Shown here: piece by piece, positions 22,783 to 34,064 of the stretch | Layout of the letters: each line of letters starts with the position of its first letter | Numbering within the stretch: position 1 is the first letter of the stretch | Assembly: GCF_000373645.1 (NCBI RefSeq) | Contig: NZ_KB892035.1 | Coordinates: 218,461-282,460 of the forward strand | Source: Streptomyces sp. ATexAB-D23 | GTDB lineage: Bacteria; Actinomycetota; Actinomycetes; Streptomycetales; Streptomycetaceae | Direction of reading: 5' to 3' | DNA length: 64,000 nt | Made by a program: the position numbers and the translations under genes | The notes under the pieces: model-generated | What the model saw: only the letters and a program-made list of their open reading frames with translations | What the model was told of the DNA's origin: nothing | Databases searched by the model: none

Positions 22783-24075
22783 TCAGCGCTGGTAGCGGGC
22801 CAGGACCCGGTTGCCGTCGGTCACCAGACGCTTCTTCAGCTCGGCGGCGTCGATCGCCCCGCTGTAGTACTCCTGGAGCGCGGGGGTGGCGACCTTGTCC
22901 TTCCACTCGGGGTAGCCGCGCACGGACTGGGCCGGTGCGGAGCGCAGCGCTCCGGCGAGGGCGGCTCCGGTCGCCCAGCCACGGTCCGCGGTGTGCAGCG
23001 CGGGGTCGGCCAGCGCCTCCGTGCCGGTCGGCAGCATCCAGTCCCCCTTGGCCAGGCGCACCATGTTGGCGGGCCGCAGCAGGAAGTCGATGAACCGGAC
23101 GGCCTCCTTCTTGTGCGGGCTGTCCTCAGCGACGGACAGGGTCTGCGGGCTCACCCCCTGGGCGAGGCCGTCCCGGCCGGCGGGGGCGGGCAGCACCGTC
23201 CACTCGAAGCCCTTCGGGGCCTGCTCGACGACCTGCTGGCGGTAGGAGAAGCCGAGCGGCACCATCGCGTACTTGCCGCCGAAGAAGCCGGGCAGGGTGT
23301 CGCCGCCGCCCATGCCGAGCGCGGTGCGGGCCGCGCTGCGGTCGTTGTTGACCTGGTCGTGGATGGTGCCGGGAACCACCTGGTCGCCCTCCCCCATCGC
23401 GATCGTCACCTTTCCGTCGGCGCCCCGGTGGAAGAGTTCGCCGCCCGCCGAGAGGCCCAGGTTGAGGGTGACGGAGACCGGCTCCTTGAGCGGCCAGGCG
23501 ACCCCGTAGCGGCCCTCACCGGTCAGCTCCTCGGTCACCTCCCGGAACTCCGGCCAGCTCCAGGGCTTCTCGGGGGTCGGGATACGGACCCCCGACTCCT
23601 TGAGGATCCTGGTGTTGGCGATCAGGACCCGGGGCTCCTGGAGGAAGGGCACCCCGTAGACCCCTCCGTCGAAGGTGGCGGTCCGCCAGCTCTGCCGGGG
23701 GATGTCCCGGGTCAGCCGGTCCGGCAGGAGCGCGCGCAGGTCGGCGAGGTAGCCCCCGTACGCGAAGTCGGCGAGGTCGTCGGACGCGTCGTGGATGACG
23801 TCGGGCGCCTCGCCGCCCTCGAAGGAGGTCAGGAGCTGGTCGTGGACGCTGTCCCAGCTGCCCTGGACGTACTGCACCTGGATGTCGGGGTGGGCCGCGT
23901 TCCACTCCCCGACCAGCCGCTTGTTGATGTCGACGGACTCCTTCTGCCAGGCCAGCGACTGGAAGCGGAGCCGGATCTTCCCGTCCGTGCCGCCGTCCCC
24001 GCCCGTGCCGCAGCCGGTGAGCAGCAGGGCCAGCGCGGTGGCCGCCGCCGCTGCCGTGCGTACCAGCGCGCGCAT
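22783..24075 (-). CDS. Sugar ABC transporter substrate-binding lipoprotein
   Basis: 430 residues from ATG 24075. The signal peptide ends in the lipobox LLTGC, so Cys22 is lipidated. The mature protein is of the MalE/family 1 solute-binding type: 'LVGEWNAAHPDIQVQYVQGSWDSVHDQLLTSF', 'GGEAPDVIHDASDDLADFAYGGYLADL', 'GVYGVPFLQEPRVLIANTRIL' and 'FFGGKYAMVPLGFSYRQQV'. It binds a sugar or oligosaccharide outside the cell and passes it to the two permeases encoded upstream. No ATPase gene is present, as is usual for Streptomyces systems that share MsiK. The start overlaps the permease stop by one base. Confidence 0.9.
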   Translation of the reverse strand: MRALVRTAAAAATALALLLTGCGTGGDGGTDGKIRLRFQSLAWQKESVDINKRLVGEWNAAHPDIQVQYVQGSWDSVHDQLLTSFEGGEAPDVIHDASDDLADFAYGGYLADLRALLPDRLTRDIPRQSWRTATFDGGVYGVPFLQEPRVLIANTRILKESGVRIPTPEKPWSWPEFREVTEELTGEGRYGVAWPLKEPVSVTLNLGLSAGGELFHRGADGKVTIAMGEGDQVVPGTIHDQVNNDRSAARTALGMGGGDTLPGFFGGKYAMVPLGFSYRQQVVEQAPKGFEWTVLPAPAGRDGLAQGVSPQTLSVAEDSPHKKEAVRFIDFLLRPANMVRLAKGDWMLPTGTEALADPALHTADRGWATGAALAGALRSAPAQSVRGYPEWKDKVATPALQEYYSGAIDAAELKKRLVTDGNRVLARYQR

Positions 24076-24914
24076 CAGCTCTTCACCGCCCCGGCCAGCA
24101 TGCCTCCGGTGATCCTGCGCTGGATGACCGCGAACAGGACGAGCGAGGGGAGGGTGGCGAGGAACGCGGCGGCGGCGAGCGGCCCGAGGTCACTGGCACC
24201 CTCCGCGCCGAGGAAGTGCGTCAGTACGACCGGCAAGGTCTGCTTCTCCGGTGTCTTGAGGAGGACCAGGGCGAAGAAGAACTCGTTCCACGCGGTGATG
24301 AACGCGAAGAGGGCCGTGGCGACGATGCCGGGGGCCAGCAGCGGGGCGGTGACCGAGACCAGCGTGCGCAGCCGGCCCGCCCCGTCGACCGCCGCCGCCT
24401 CCTCCAGTTCGGGCGGCACGGCCCGTACGTAGCCGACGAGCATCCACAGCGCGAAGGGCAGGGCCCACACCACGTACACCATGATCAGCCCCCACAGCGT
24501 GTTGATCAGGTGCAGATGCTTGAGGACCAGGAAGAGCGGAATGATCAGCAGGACGAAGGGGAACGCCTGGCTGACCACGACCCAGCCGGTGGCCGCCGTG
24601 GCGAGCCGGGTACGGTGGCGGGCCATCACATAGGCCATCGGGGTGGCGATGACGACGGCGATGGCCCCGGCCGAGAGCGCGGCGATCAGCGAGTTGGCGG
24701 CGGCCCGCAGCAGCGGCTGCTCGTCGAAGGCCTGTCGGAAGTTGTCCAGCGTCGGGTGCTGGGGAATCCACGTCGGGTGCAGCGACCCCAGCTCCGGCGC
24801 GGGTTTGAAGGCGGTGGAGATCAGCCACAGGAACGGGAACGCCAGGAAGACCAGGTAGCACAGCAGCGCCAGGTACTGCCCGGCACGCACGGACCGCTTG
24901 GCGCGCATGCTCAT
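24075..24914 (-). CDS. Sugar ABC transporter permease (MalG type)
   Basis: 279 residues from ATG 24914. Six transmembrane segments and a large first loop are followed by the conserved cytoplasmic EAA loop, 'PPELEEAAAVDGAGRLRTLVSVTAPLLAPG', at about residues 180-209. The C-terminal 'AFITAWNEFFFALVLLKTPEKQTLPVVL' is a hallmark of MalG-like carbohydrate permeases. The gene is coupled to its upstream partner by a four-base overlap and to the binding-protein gene by a one-base overlap. Confidence 0.93.
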   Translation of the reverse strand: MSMRAKRSVRAGQYLALLCYLVFLAFPFLWLISTAFKPAPELGSLHPTWIPQHPTLDNFRQAFDEQPLLRAAANSLIAALSAGAIAVVIATPMAYVMARHRTRLATAATGWVVVSQAFPFVLLIIPLFLVLKHLHLINTLWGLIMVYVVWALPFALWMLVGYVRAVPPELEEAAAVDGAGRLRTLVSVTAPLLAPGIVATALFAFITAWNEFFFALVLLKTPEKQTLPVVLTHFLGAEGASDLGPLAAAAFLATLPSLVLFAVIQRRITGGMLAGAVKS

Positions 24915-25861
24915 CGGTCCTCCCCTCCCCTGAGCCGGCCCGCGAGGTACACGGCGAGGATCACGGAGATCACCGCGACCATCACACAGCCCATCGCGGC
25001 GGCGTAGCCGAACTGCCCGTAGCGGAACGCCTCCTCGTACGCGAAGAGCATGGGCAGCCGGGTGCGGCCGCCGGGACCGCCGTTGGTCAGGACGTAGACC
25101 AGGGCGAAGGAGTTGAAGTTCCAGATGAAGTTGAGCGCGGTGATGGAGAGCGCGACCGGTCTGAGGGCGGGCCAGGTGACGGTCCTGAACCGGCGCCAGG
25201 CTCCCGCCCCGTCCAGGGCCGCGGCCTCGTGGAGTTCCTGCGGGGTGTTCTGGAGGCCCGCCAGCAGGGCGACCGTGGTCTGCGGCATGCCTGCCCAGAC
25301 GCCGACGAGGATCACCGCGGGCAGGGCGGTGGCGAGCCCGGTCAGCCAGTCCCGGCCGTCACCGAGGCCCAGGTCGCGGACGGTCTCGTTGAGGATTCCG
25401 GCGTCCGGGTTGTAGACGAGCCGCCACATGATGCCGACGACGACCTCGGGCATCGCCCACGGGATGATCGCCAGGGCGCGGGCCAGCCAGCGCATCCGCA
25501 GGTTCTCGTTGAGCAGCAGGGCGAGGCCGAGCGCGAGTACGAACTGCGGGACGCTCACCCCGACCGCCCACACCAGGCCGATCCGGAACGACTCCCAGAA
25601 CAGCCCGTCGTGCAGCAGGTCCTGGAAGTTCAGCGCGCCGACCCACTGGGTGGACCGGGTGCGGCCCGACTGGGAGTCGGTGAAGGCCAGCGCGATGCCG
25701 TAGAGCAGCGGGCCGACGCTCAGGACCAGGATGGGGATGAGGGCGGGCAGCACCAGGAACCAGGTGCCGGAGCCCCGCCCGGGGCGCGCGGACCGCCCGG
25801 CGCCCCGCCCGCGCGGCGGACCGTCCCGTCCGGACCGCACGGTTGCACTCGCCCATGCCAT
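24911..25861 (-). CDS. Sugar ABC transporter permease (MalF type)
   Basis: 316 residues from ATG 25861 with AGGGGGCG upstream. A 30-residue basic, Gly/Arg-rich N-terminal tail precedes six transmembrane segments. The EAA loop is 'TPQELHEAAALDGAGAWRRFRTVTWPALRPV', at about residues 208-238. The 'FNSFALVYVLTNGGPGGRTRLPMLFAYEEAF' segment is typical of MalF-like partners. First gene of the three-gene sugar importer operon; no LacI-type regulator is adjacent. It is divergent from the APH-like gene. Confidence 0.92.
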   Translation of the reverse strand: MAWASATVRSGRDGPPRGRGAGRSARPGRGSGTWFLVLPALIPILVLSVGPLLYGIALAFTDSQSGRTRSTQWVGALNFQDLLHDGLFWESFRIGLVWAVGVSVPQFVLALGLALLLNENLRMRWLARALAIIPWAMPEVVVGIMWRLVYNPDAGILNETVRDLGLGDGRDWLTGLATALPAVILVGVWAGMPQTTVALLAGLQNTPQELHEAAALDGAGAWRRFRTVTWPALRPVALSITALNFIWNFNSFALVYVLTNGGPGGRTRLPMLFAYEEAFRYGQFGYAAAMGCVMVAVISVILAVYLAGRLRGGEDR

Positions 25862-25987
25862 GAATGCGCCCCCTTTGCGTCATTCGACCGGCTTCACACC
25901 GTTCTGGCCGCTCAGGTGGCCTCCGTCATCGTGCTGACGGGCCGCCGGTTCGTCAAGACAACCTGCACGGATGCGAAAATCGGATCC

Positions 25988-26854
25988 ATGAACGAGATGG
26001 AAGCGCGCGAGGTGCTCACCGCCGCCGGGTTCTCCGGTGACGCCGGACTGCTCGCGCTCGGCGAGAACGCCGTGTTCGGGACCGGCGACCTCGTCGTCAA
26101 GGTCGGCCGGGACGCGGAGCGCAGCCCCGAGCTGCGGGAGCGGGCCGAGCGCGAGGTGGCCGTCGCCCGGTGGCTCGCCGACTGCGGCGTCCCCGCCGTG
26201 CGGGCCGCCGAACCCGGGGCGCGGCTGGTCGGGGGCCACCCGGTGACCCTGTGGCACCGGCTGCCCGAGGCGGTGCGCCCCTCCGAGCCGCGCGATCTGG
26301 CCCCGCTGCTCACCGCCGTGCACGCGCTGCCCGCCCCGGCGGACTTCGCCCTGCCCCGCCGGGAGCTGCTGGGGGGCGTCGAGCGCTGGCTGACCCTGGC
26401 GGGCGACGCGATCGATCCGGCCGACGCCGACTATCTGCGTGAGCGGCGCGACGGCTTCGCCGCGGCGGCGGCGCGGCTCGTCCCGCATCTGCCCCCGGGC
26501 CCGATCCACGGCGACGCGCTGGCGCGCAACGTCCATGTCGGTCCGGAGGGCCCGGTCCTGGTGGACCTGGAGACCTTCGCCTCGGATCTGCGCGAGCACG
26601 ACCTGGTGGTCCTCGCCCTGTCCCGCGACCGGTACGGCCTGGCGGCCGACGCCTATGACGCGTTCACCCGGGCGTACGGCTGGGACGTGCGCGAGTGGGA
26701 CGGCTGCGGGGTGCTGCGCGGGGCGCGGGAGACGGCGAGCTGTGCGTGGGTCGCGCAGCACGCCCCTGCCAACCCGGCGGCTCTCACCGAATTCCGCCGG
26801 CGTGTGGCGTCCCTGCGGGACGGGGACACGGCGGTGCGGTGGTATCCCTTCTGA
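25988..26854 (+). CDS. APH-fold phosphotransferase
   Basis: 288 residues from ATG 25988; a second Met four codons later is an alternative. It has the aminoglycoside phosphotransferase/choline-kinase fold: an N-lobe Lys in 'GDLVVKVGRDAE', the catalytic loop 'GPIHGDALARNVHV' (H-x-D-x4-N) and the metal-binding 'VLVDLETFASDLREHDL'. Members of this family phosphorylate antibiotics, sugars, choline or other small molecules. This one is a housekeeping-like singleton beside a sugar importer, so resistance should not be assumed. Confidence 0.85.
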   Translation: MNEMEAREVLTAAGFSGDAGLLALGENAVFGTGDLVVKVGRDAERSPELRERAEREVAVARWLADCGVPAVRAAEPGARLVGGHPVTLWHRLPEAVRPSEPRDLAPLLTAVHALPAPADFALPRRELLGGVERWLTLAGDAIDPADADYLRERRDGFAAAAARLVPHLPPGPIHGDALARNVHVGPEGPVLVDLETFASDLREHDLVVLALSRDRYGLAADAYDAFTRAYGWDVREWDGCGVLRGARETASCAWVAQHAPANPAALTEFRRRVASLRDGDTAVRWYPF

Positions 26855-26920
26855 GCGTTTCGGCCATCGCCGGGCGGGCTCGGTCAGGCGGCCGGGCGGG
26901 CCCGCGCACCGGCCGGGCGG

Positions 26921-26944
26921 GTGTCCTCGAACGCCGGACGGGCC
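26921..26944. repeat. Copy of the common Streptomyces intergenic repeat (GTCCGGCGTT type)
   Basis: GTGTCCTCGAACGCCGGACG followed by GGCC matches, in reverse, the GCCCGTCCGGCGTTTGAGGAC element I know to recur at 3' ends of genes in Streptomyces. It stands in the 115 bases between the converging APH-like and exonuclease genes. CCGGGCGGG occurs three times just before it (near 26870, 26892 and 26912). It may help terminate both transcripts. Confidence 0.55.
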
Positions 26945-26969
26945 GGACGCGGCCGGGCTCGGCTTCGCC

Positions 26970-27716
26970 TCAGCCGACGGACGGCATCGTCTCCGCGGCC
27001 GGCACCGGCTCGCGGACCGGCCAGCGGCCGTCGATCACCGCGTCGGCGGTGCCCTTGCGGCGCAGGAACCGCTGGAAGTCGGCGGCCCACTCCGCGTACC
27101 AGGCGATCTGGCGCTCGTGGAGCCGGCCGGCGTCCAGCTCGGCCACCGAGGGGTGCCGGCCGGCTATCGCGTACGCCACCCGCACCGCGGCCAGCGCGTC
27201 CGCCGTCGCGTCGTGCGCCCCGCCGTGGACCACGCCGTACTCGACGCAGACGGCCTCCAGGTTCCGTTTGCCCTTGCGGTAGCGGTCGACGGCCCGGTCG
27301 ATGGTGTACGGGTCGATGACGGGGCCGATGGGGGCGCCGTCGAGCCGGTCGCTGAGCGAGGGCAGCCGGTGGCGGCGCAACTCGGCGGTGAGCAGGGTCA
27401 GATCGAAGGCCGCGTTGTACGCGACGACCGGGACGCCCCGGCGCCAGTAGCCGGCCAGGGTGTCGGCGATCTCGTCGGCGACCTCACGGGCCGGCCGGCC
27501 CTCCGCCGCGGCCCGCTCGCTGCTGATGCCGTGGATCGCGGACGCCTGGACGGGGATGCGGATACCCGGGTCGGCCAGCCAGCTGTGCCGGTCGGCCGGT
27601 TCTCCGCCCCGCCCGTCCACGGCGATCACCGCGGCCGTCACGATGCGGGCCTCCAGCGGGTCCGTCCCCGTCGTCTCCAGATCGAAGCCGACCAGCGCAT
27701 GCCGGTGCCAGCTCAT
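26970..27716 (-). CDS. DEDD-type 3'-5' exonuclease
   Basis: 248 residues from ATG 27716, with AAGGAGG upstream. The ribonuclease H-like exonuclease core is shown by ExoI 'GFDLETTGTDP' (Asp, Glu), ExoII 'VVAYNAAFDLTLL' (Asn, Asp) and ExoIII 'HDATADALAAV' (His, Asp), a DEDDh arrangement as in the epsilon subunit of DNA polymerase III and RNase T. A 50-residue C-terminal extension with Trp and charged residues follows. It could trim DNA or RNA; the substrate is unknown. It is encoded just after the SAV2148-type HEPN gene on the same strand, 68 bases apart. Confidence 0.9.
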   Translation of the reverse strand: MSWHRHALVGFDLETTGTDPLEARIVTAAVIAVDGRGGEPADRHSWLADPGIRIPVQASAIHGISSERAAAEGRPAREVADEIADTLAGYWRRGVPVVAYNAAFDLTLLTAELRRHRLPSLSDRLDGAPIGPVIDPYTIDRAVDRYRKGKRNLEAVCVEYGVVHGGAHDATADALAAVRVAYAIAGRHPSVAELDAGRLHERQIAWYAEWAADFQRFLRRKGTADAVIDGRWPVREPVPAAETMPSVG

Positions 27717-27784
27717 CCCGTACCTCCTTCGTGGTGCTCCCCCGGATGACGACCACCCTCGCACGGGCCACTGACAACGCTCGT

Positions 27785-29017
27785 TCAGGAGACCGGCCGG
27801 GAGTCCGTCCACACGGACTCGAACTCCTCGCGGTAGGTCTCGAACAGCCCGTGCTCGTACCCCTGCCCCGCCCGGACCACCGCACGCCCGCCGCCGCGCA
27901 GCACCAGCACCGGCGCCTCCATACCGCGCGCCCGGCGCAGATAGGTCTGCACGACGCCCACGGCGTCGGCACCGTCGCCGTCCACCAGGTAGGCGGTGAA
28001 GCGCGGGGTCTCGTCGAAGACGTGGATCTCGAAGGCACCCGGGTCGCGGAGCTTGGAGCGCACCCGCCGCATGTGCAGGATGTTCATCTCCACCGACCGG
28101 CTGAGCTCGCCCTTCTTGAGGCCCAGCTCCCGCTCGCGGCGCTTGACGGCGCTGCTGGCGGGGTTGATGAACAGCAGCCGTATCCGGCAGCCCGACTCGG
28201 CGAGCCGGATCAGCCGGCGGCCGGAGAAGTTCTGTACCAGCAGGTTGAGTCCGATGCCGATCGCGTCGAGCCGGCGGGCGTCGCCGAAAAGGTCCTCGGC
28301 GGGCAGCTGGCGCTGGAGGCGCACCCGGTCGGAGTGGACGGAGACCACGTCCGCGTACCGGTCGCCGACCAGGTCCTCGACGGCGTCGACCGGGAGCCGG
28401 TCGGACGAGGGCACGGCCGCGCCGCTGCCCAGCATCTCCAGGAGCCGGGCGGAGGCCCGCTCGGCCTGGGCGAGCACCGCTTCGTTGAGCGCGCGGTTGC
28501 GGGAGACCACATTGCGCGCGACCTCCAGCTCGTCGAGCGCCAGTTCGACATCGCGGCGGTCGTCGAAGTAGGGCTCGAAGCACGGCCAGTGCTGGACCAT
28601 CAGCTCGCGCAGCTGCGGCAGCGTGAGGAAGCTGAGGACGTTGTCGTCGGCCGGGTCGAGCAGATAGCCCTTGCGGCGGGAGACCTCGCGCACGGCGACG
28701 GCGCGCTGCACCCACTCCTGCCCGGCGGGGCCCGCCGCGGCCACCACCCAGTCCTCGCCGTGGACGGGCTCGTAGATCGGCCGGAGCACCGCCGCGACCA
28801 CGGCGCGCAGCCGCTGTTCGACCAGATTCAGCCAGATGTAGGCCCGCCCGGCGCGCTGGGCGCGCGTACGCACCTCGCTCCAGGCGTCGGCGCCCCAGTC
28901 CAGTTCCGCGCCGATCTCCAGCGGCTGCGCCAGCGAGACCGCCCCGGGCGGGACATCGGCCACATCCCCCTCGTGACCCGCGTCACCCGGGGGCAGCTCG
29001 AACCCTCCCGAGCTCAC
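27785..29017 (-). CDS. SAV2148-family HEPN-domain protein
   Basis: About 410 residues from GTG 29017, which starts VSSGGFELPPGD as in homologues; an ATG at 29053 would add 12 residues. The protein is strongly conserved in Streptomyces under the name of S. avermitilis SAV2148, with blocks such as 'EIGAELDWGADAWSEVRTRAQRAGRAYIWLNLVEQRLRAVV' and 'DNVLSFLTLPQLRELMVQHWPCFEPYF' and a HEPN-like helical core with 'ARNVVSRNRALNEAV' (R-x4-6-H is not seen, so RNase activity is uncertain). The C-terminal part looks phospholipase-D-like or Rossmann-like ('CRIRLLFINPASSAVKRRERELG'). Function unknown. Confidence 0.85.
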   Translation of the reverse strand: MSSGGFELPPGDAGHEGDVADVPPGAVSLAQPLEIGAELDWGADAWSEVRTRAQRAGRAYIWLNLVEQRLRAVVAAVLRPIYEPVHGEDWVVAAAGPAGQEWVQRAVAVREVSRRKGYLLDPADDNVLSFLTLPQLRELMVQHWPCFEPYFDDRRDVELALDELEVARNVVSRNRALNEAVLAQAERASARLLEMLGSGAAVPSSDRLPVDAVEDLVGDRYADVVSVHSDRVRLQRQLPAEDLFGDARRLDAIGIGLNLLVQNFSGRRLIRLAESGCRIRLLFINPASSAVKRRERELGLKKGELSRSVEMNILHMRRVRSKLRDPGAFEIHVFDETPRFTAYLVDGDGADAVGVVQTYLRRARGMEAPVLVLRGGGRAVVRAGQGYEHGLFETYREEFESVWTDSRPVS

Positions 29018-29407
29018 CCACGCACCGCCTTCCACTCCCCCACCAACGATCAAGGAAGGGTACTCCGGGAGCGGGAGCCGGTGCAGCCGGATGCGCAGGC
29101 TCCTTTACCAACTCCCCATGGAATCAAACCTGTTCCCGCTGTCGGCTTCGGCTGGAGTGAGCGGATTCATAGTGATTAAACACCCCAGCAGGGGGCCCAA
29201 ACCGGACAGAGGCGACCAAGGGAGGACCGAAGGCCGTTCCCGGGCGACACGAAGAGGCACGAGGTTGACCGGACCGGGCCTTCCCGCGGCGACTCCGTCC
29301 CCGCTTGGCGGCCGGGTCCTAGGTACAAGCCGGACTTTCGGGGAAGATCTGGCCCAGGTGGCCCGCATTCCCCAGGCGACCGCAGCAGAACTGGAAGAGT
29401 CGAATCC
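29018..29407. other. 390-base intergenic region upstream of glgX and the HEPN gene
   Basis: Holds both divergent promoters. GC content is lower than in coding DNA, with an A/T-rich point at 29163-29182 (GGATTCATAGTGATTAAACA). A 153-codon frame from 29091 is open but has no third-position G/C bias and runs into glgX in another phase, so it is not called. I see no confident promoter, riboswitch or repeat. Confidence 0.6.
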
Positions 29408-31573
<2,166 letters not shown>

Positions 31574-31592
31574 GCGGCCGCCGGGACCTCCG

Positions 31593-31632
31593 GTGTCACC
31601 CCGTCGTGCCCTTGTGCCCGACGGGGTGACAC
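31593..31632 (+). terminator. Strong hairpin terminator between glgX and treY
   Basis: A perfect 14-bp stem, 31593-31606 (GTGTCACCCCGTCG) with 31619-31632 (CGACGGGGTGACAC), and a 12-base loop. It lies 19 bases after the glgX stop and 31 before treY, so treY must either tolerate it through read-through or have a promoter that is very close to or inside it. Confidence 0.75.
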
Positions 31633-31663
31633 AGGCGGCCCGGATGTGGGTACGAAGGTTCCC

Positions 31664-34030
31664 ATGACGCCTACCGCCACCTACCGGCTCCAGCTCCAGC
31701 CGGAGTTCCCGTTCTCGGCCGCCGAGGACGCCGTGCCGTATCTCGCCTCGCTCGGCGTCTCCCATCTGCACCTGTCACCGGTCCTCGAAGCCGTGCCCGG
31801 CTCCCGGCACGGCTACGACGTCACCGACCACGGCCGGGTCCGCGCCGAGCTGGGCGGCGAGGAGGGGCTGCGGCGGCTGGCGCGCACCGCGCGGGAGCAC
31901 GGGCTCGGCCTGGTCCTGGACATCGTGCCGAACCACATGGCGGCCGACGCCCGGCACAACCACGCCCTGCGTGAGGTGCTGCGCGAGGGCCCGGAGTCCC
32001 GGTACGCCCGCTGGTTCGACATCGACTGGGCGGCGGGCGGGGGCCGGGTGCTGCTGCCGGTGCTGGCCGGGCGGACCGGTGACGAGATGGCGCGGATGCG
32101 GGTCGAGGGGGAGGTGCTGCGCTACGGCGAACAGGAGTTCCCGCTCCGGGCCGGGACCGCCCACCTCGATCTGCCCGAGCTGCTGGACGCCCAGCACTAC
32201 CGGCTCGGCTGGTGGCGGCTGGCCCGCACCGAGCTGAACTACCGGCGGTTCTTCACCATCTCGGACCTGATCGGGGTGCGGGTGGAGGACCCGGAGGTCT
32301 TCGACGCCACCCACGCCAAGATCCTCGAACTGGTGCGGGAAGGGGTCGTGGACGGTCTGCGGATCGACCACCCGGACGGCCTCGCCGACCCGGCCGGCTA
32401 TCTGGAGCGGCTCTCCGGGGCGAGCGGCGGGGTGTGGACGGTGGTGGAGAAGATCCTCACCGGGTCCGAGCCGCTGCCGGCCGGCTGGGCCGTGGCCGGG
32501 ACCACGGGGTACGACGCGCTGTACCGGATCGACGGCCTCTTCACCGACCCGGAGGGCGCGGCGGAGCTGCTGGGCCACTACCGCGAGTCCGCCTCGCCGG
32601 AGGGCGACCGGGGCGGCTACTGGACGGCGACCGTGCGCCGGGCCGCGTACCGCGTGGTCACCCATGAACTGGCGGCCGAGACCGAGGCGCTGACCCGGCT
32701 GGCGTCCCGCGTCTGCGCCGAGGACCCCGCGCTGCGCGACCACGCCCCCTGGGCACTGCACACCGCGGTGCGCGAGCTGCTGGTCCGCGTCCCGGTCTAC
32801 CGCCCGTACGTGACGGCGGGCGGCCCGTGCTCCGAGACGGCAGGAGCGACGTTCGACGCGACGGCGGTGAGCGACGCGAAGGCGGTGTTCGCGGTACGTG
32901 AGGAGGCGTCGGCCGTCGACGTGGTGCGGGACCTGGCGCTCGGGCGGCTCGGCGGGGGCGGGGACCGGGCGGCGTTCTGCGCGCGGTTCGCCCAGACGTC
33001 GTCCGCGCTGCGCGCCAAGGCGGTCGAGGACACGGCGTACTACCGGTACACGCCACTGATCTCGGCGAACGAGGTGGGCGGCGATCCGGGGCACCCGGCG
33101 GTGGAGCCGGCGGACTTCCACGCCTTCTGCACCCGGCTCGCCCGCGACTGGCCCGCCACCGGGACGGCGCTGACCACGCACGACACCAAGCGCAGCGCCG
33201 ACGTACGGGCGGGCATCGCGGTGCTGTCGCAGTGTCCGGGCCGGTTCGCGGGGCTGGTGGCCGGGGCGGCGCGCTCGGCTCCGGCCGCGCCCGATCCGCA
33301 GCTGGCCTGGCAGGCCTGGCAGACCGCGATCGGCTGCGCCGGGATTCCGGCCGGCGAGCGCGCGGCACGGCTGGAGCCCGCCCTCCTGAAGGCGGTGCGC
33401 GAGTCGGGCCTGTTCACCAGCTGGACGGAGCCCGATCCGGTGTACGAGCGGCTGGCCTCGGACTACGTCGCCGCCGGGCCGGCCTCGGACACCGGCCCCG
33501 GCCTTGCTCTCGTGGAGGAGTTCGCCGCCCCGCTCGCCCCGCATGTGCGGGCCCAGGTGCTGGGGGCCGCGCTGGTGCACCTGACGATGCCGGGGGTGCC
33601 GGACCTCTACCAGGGCACCGAGCGCGTGTATCCGGCGCTGGTCGACCCGGACAACCGGCGGCCGTTCCGGCAGCCGCCGCCGGACGCGCCCGCCGACGAG
33701 AAGGCGGAGCTGACGGCTGCGGCGCTGCGGCTCCGGCGCGAGCAGCCGGGGGTGTTCGGCGAATCGGGTACGTACGCCCCGCTGGGCGCGTCGGGTCCGG
33801 CGGCGGCGCACTGTCTGGCGTTCTGTCGTTCGGGCCAGGCCGTGACGGCGGTGACCCGGCTGTCGCTGCGGCTCGCGGAGTCGGGCGGCTGGCGCGGGAC
33901 GCGGCTGGCGCTGCCGGACGACGGGGTGTGGCGTGACCTGCTGGCCCCGGGGCGGGAGTTCTCGGGCGGCACGGTCGCGGTGGCCGAGCTGTTCGCGGAG
34001 CGTCCGGTGGCGCTGCTCGTCCGCGCCTGA
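31664..34030 (+). CDS. treY: Maltooligosyl trehalose synthase
   Basis: 788 residues from ATG 31664. Rearranges the reducing-end alpha-1,4 bond of maltodextrins into an alpha,alpha-1,1 bond, giving maltooligosyl trehalose for TreZ. It begins with the diagnostic 'TATYRLQLQPEFPFSAAEDAVPYLASLGVSHLHLSPVLEA' and 'GYDVTDHGRVRAELGG'. GH13 catalytic residues are Asp235 ('LRIDHPDGLADP'), Glu262 ('VVEKILTGSE') and Asp507 ('THDTKRSADVR'). The length (typically 720-830) and C-terminal 'GVPDLYQGTE' fit. It is one gene downstream of glgX but about 8 kb from treZ, unlike the usual adjacent treY-treZ pair. Confidence 0.96.
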   Translation: MTPTATYRLQLQPEFPFSAAEDAVPYLASLGVSHLHLSPVLEAVPGSRHGYDVTDHGRVRAELGGEEGLRRLARTAREHGLGLVLDIVPNHMAADARHNHALREVLREGPESRYARWFDIDWAAGGGRVLLPVLAGRTGDEMARMRVEGEVLRYGEQEFPLRAGTAHLDLPELLDAQHYRLGWWRLARTELNYRRFFTISDLIGVRVEDPEVFDATHAKILELVREGVVDGLRIDHPDGLADPAGYLERLSGASGGVWTVVEKILTGSEPLPAGWAVAGTTGYDALYRIDGLFTDPEGAAELLGHYRESASPEGDRGGYWTATVRRAAYRVVTHELAAETEALTRLASRVCAEDPALRDHAPWALHTAVRELLVRVPVYRPYVTAGGPCSETAGATFDATAVSDAKAVFAVREEASAVDVVRDLALGRLGGGGDRAAFCARFAQTSSALRAKAVEDTAYYRYTPLISANEVGGDPGHPAVEPADFHAFCTRLARDWPATGTALTTHDTKRSADVRAGIAVLSQCPGRFAGLVAGAARSAPAAPDPQLAWQAWQTAIGCAGIPAGERAARLEPALLKAVRESGLFTSWTEPDPVYERLASDYVAAGPASDTGPGLALVEEFAAPLAPHVRAQVLGAALVHLTMPGVPDLYQGTERVYPALVDPDNRRPFRQPPPDAPADEKAELTAAALRLRREQPGVFGESGTYAPLGASGPAAAHCLAFCRSGQAVTAVTRLSLRLAESGGWRGTRLALPDDGVWRDLLAPGREFSGGTVAVAELFAERPVALLVRA

Positions 34031-34064
34031 CGGGCCCGGTCCGCGAACCGTCCTGCCGCGCCGC

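Noticed and set aside
25988..26854. Aminoglycoside resistance gene
   Set aside because: The APH fold alone does not show antibiotic specificity, and the context is not a resistance or biosynthetic cluster.
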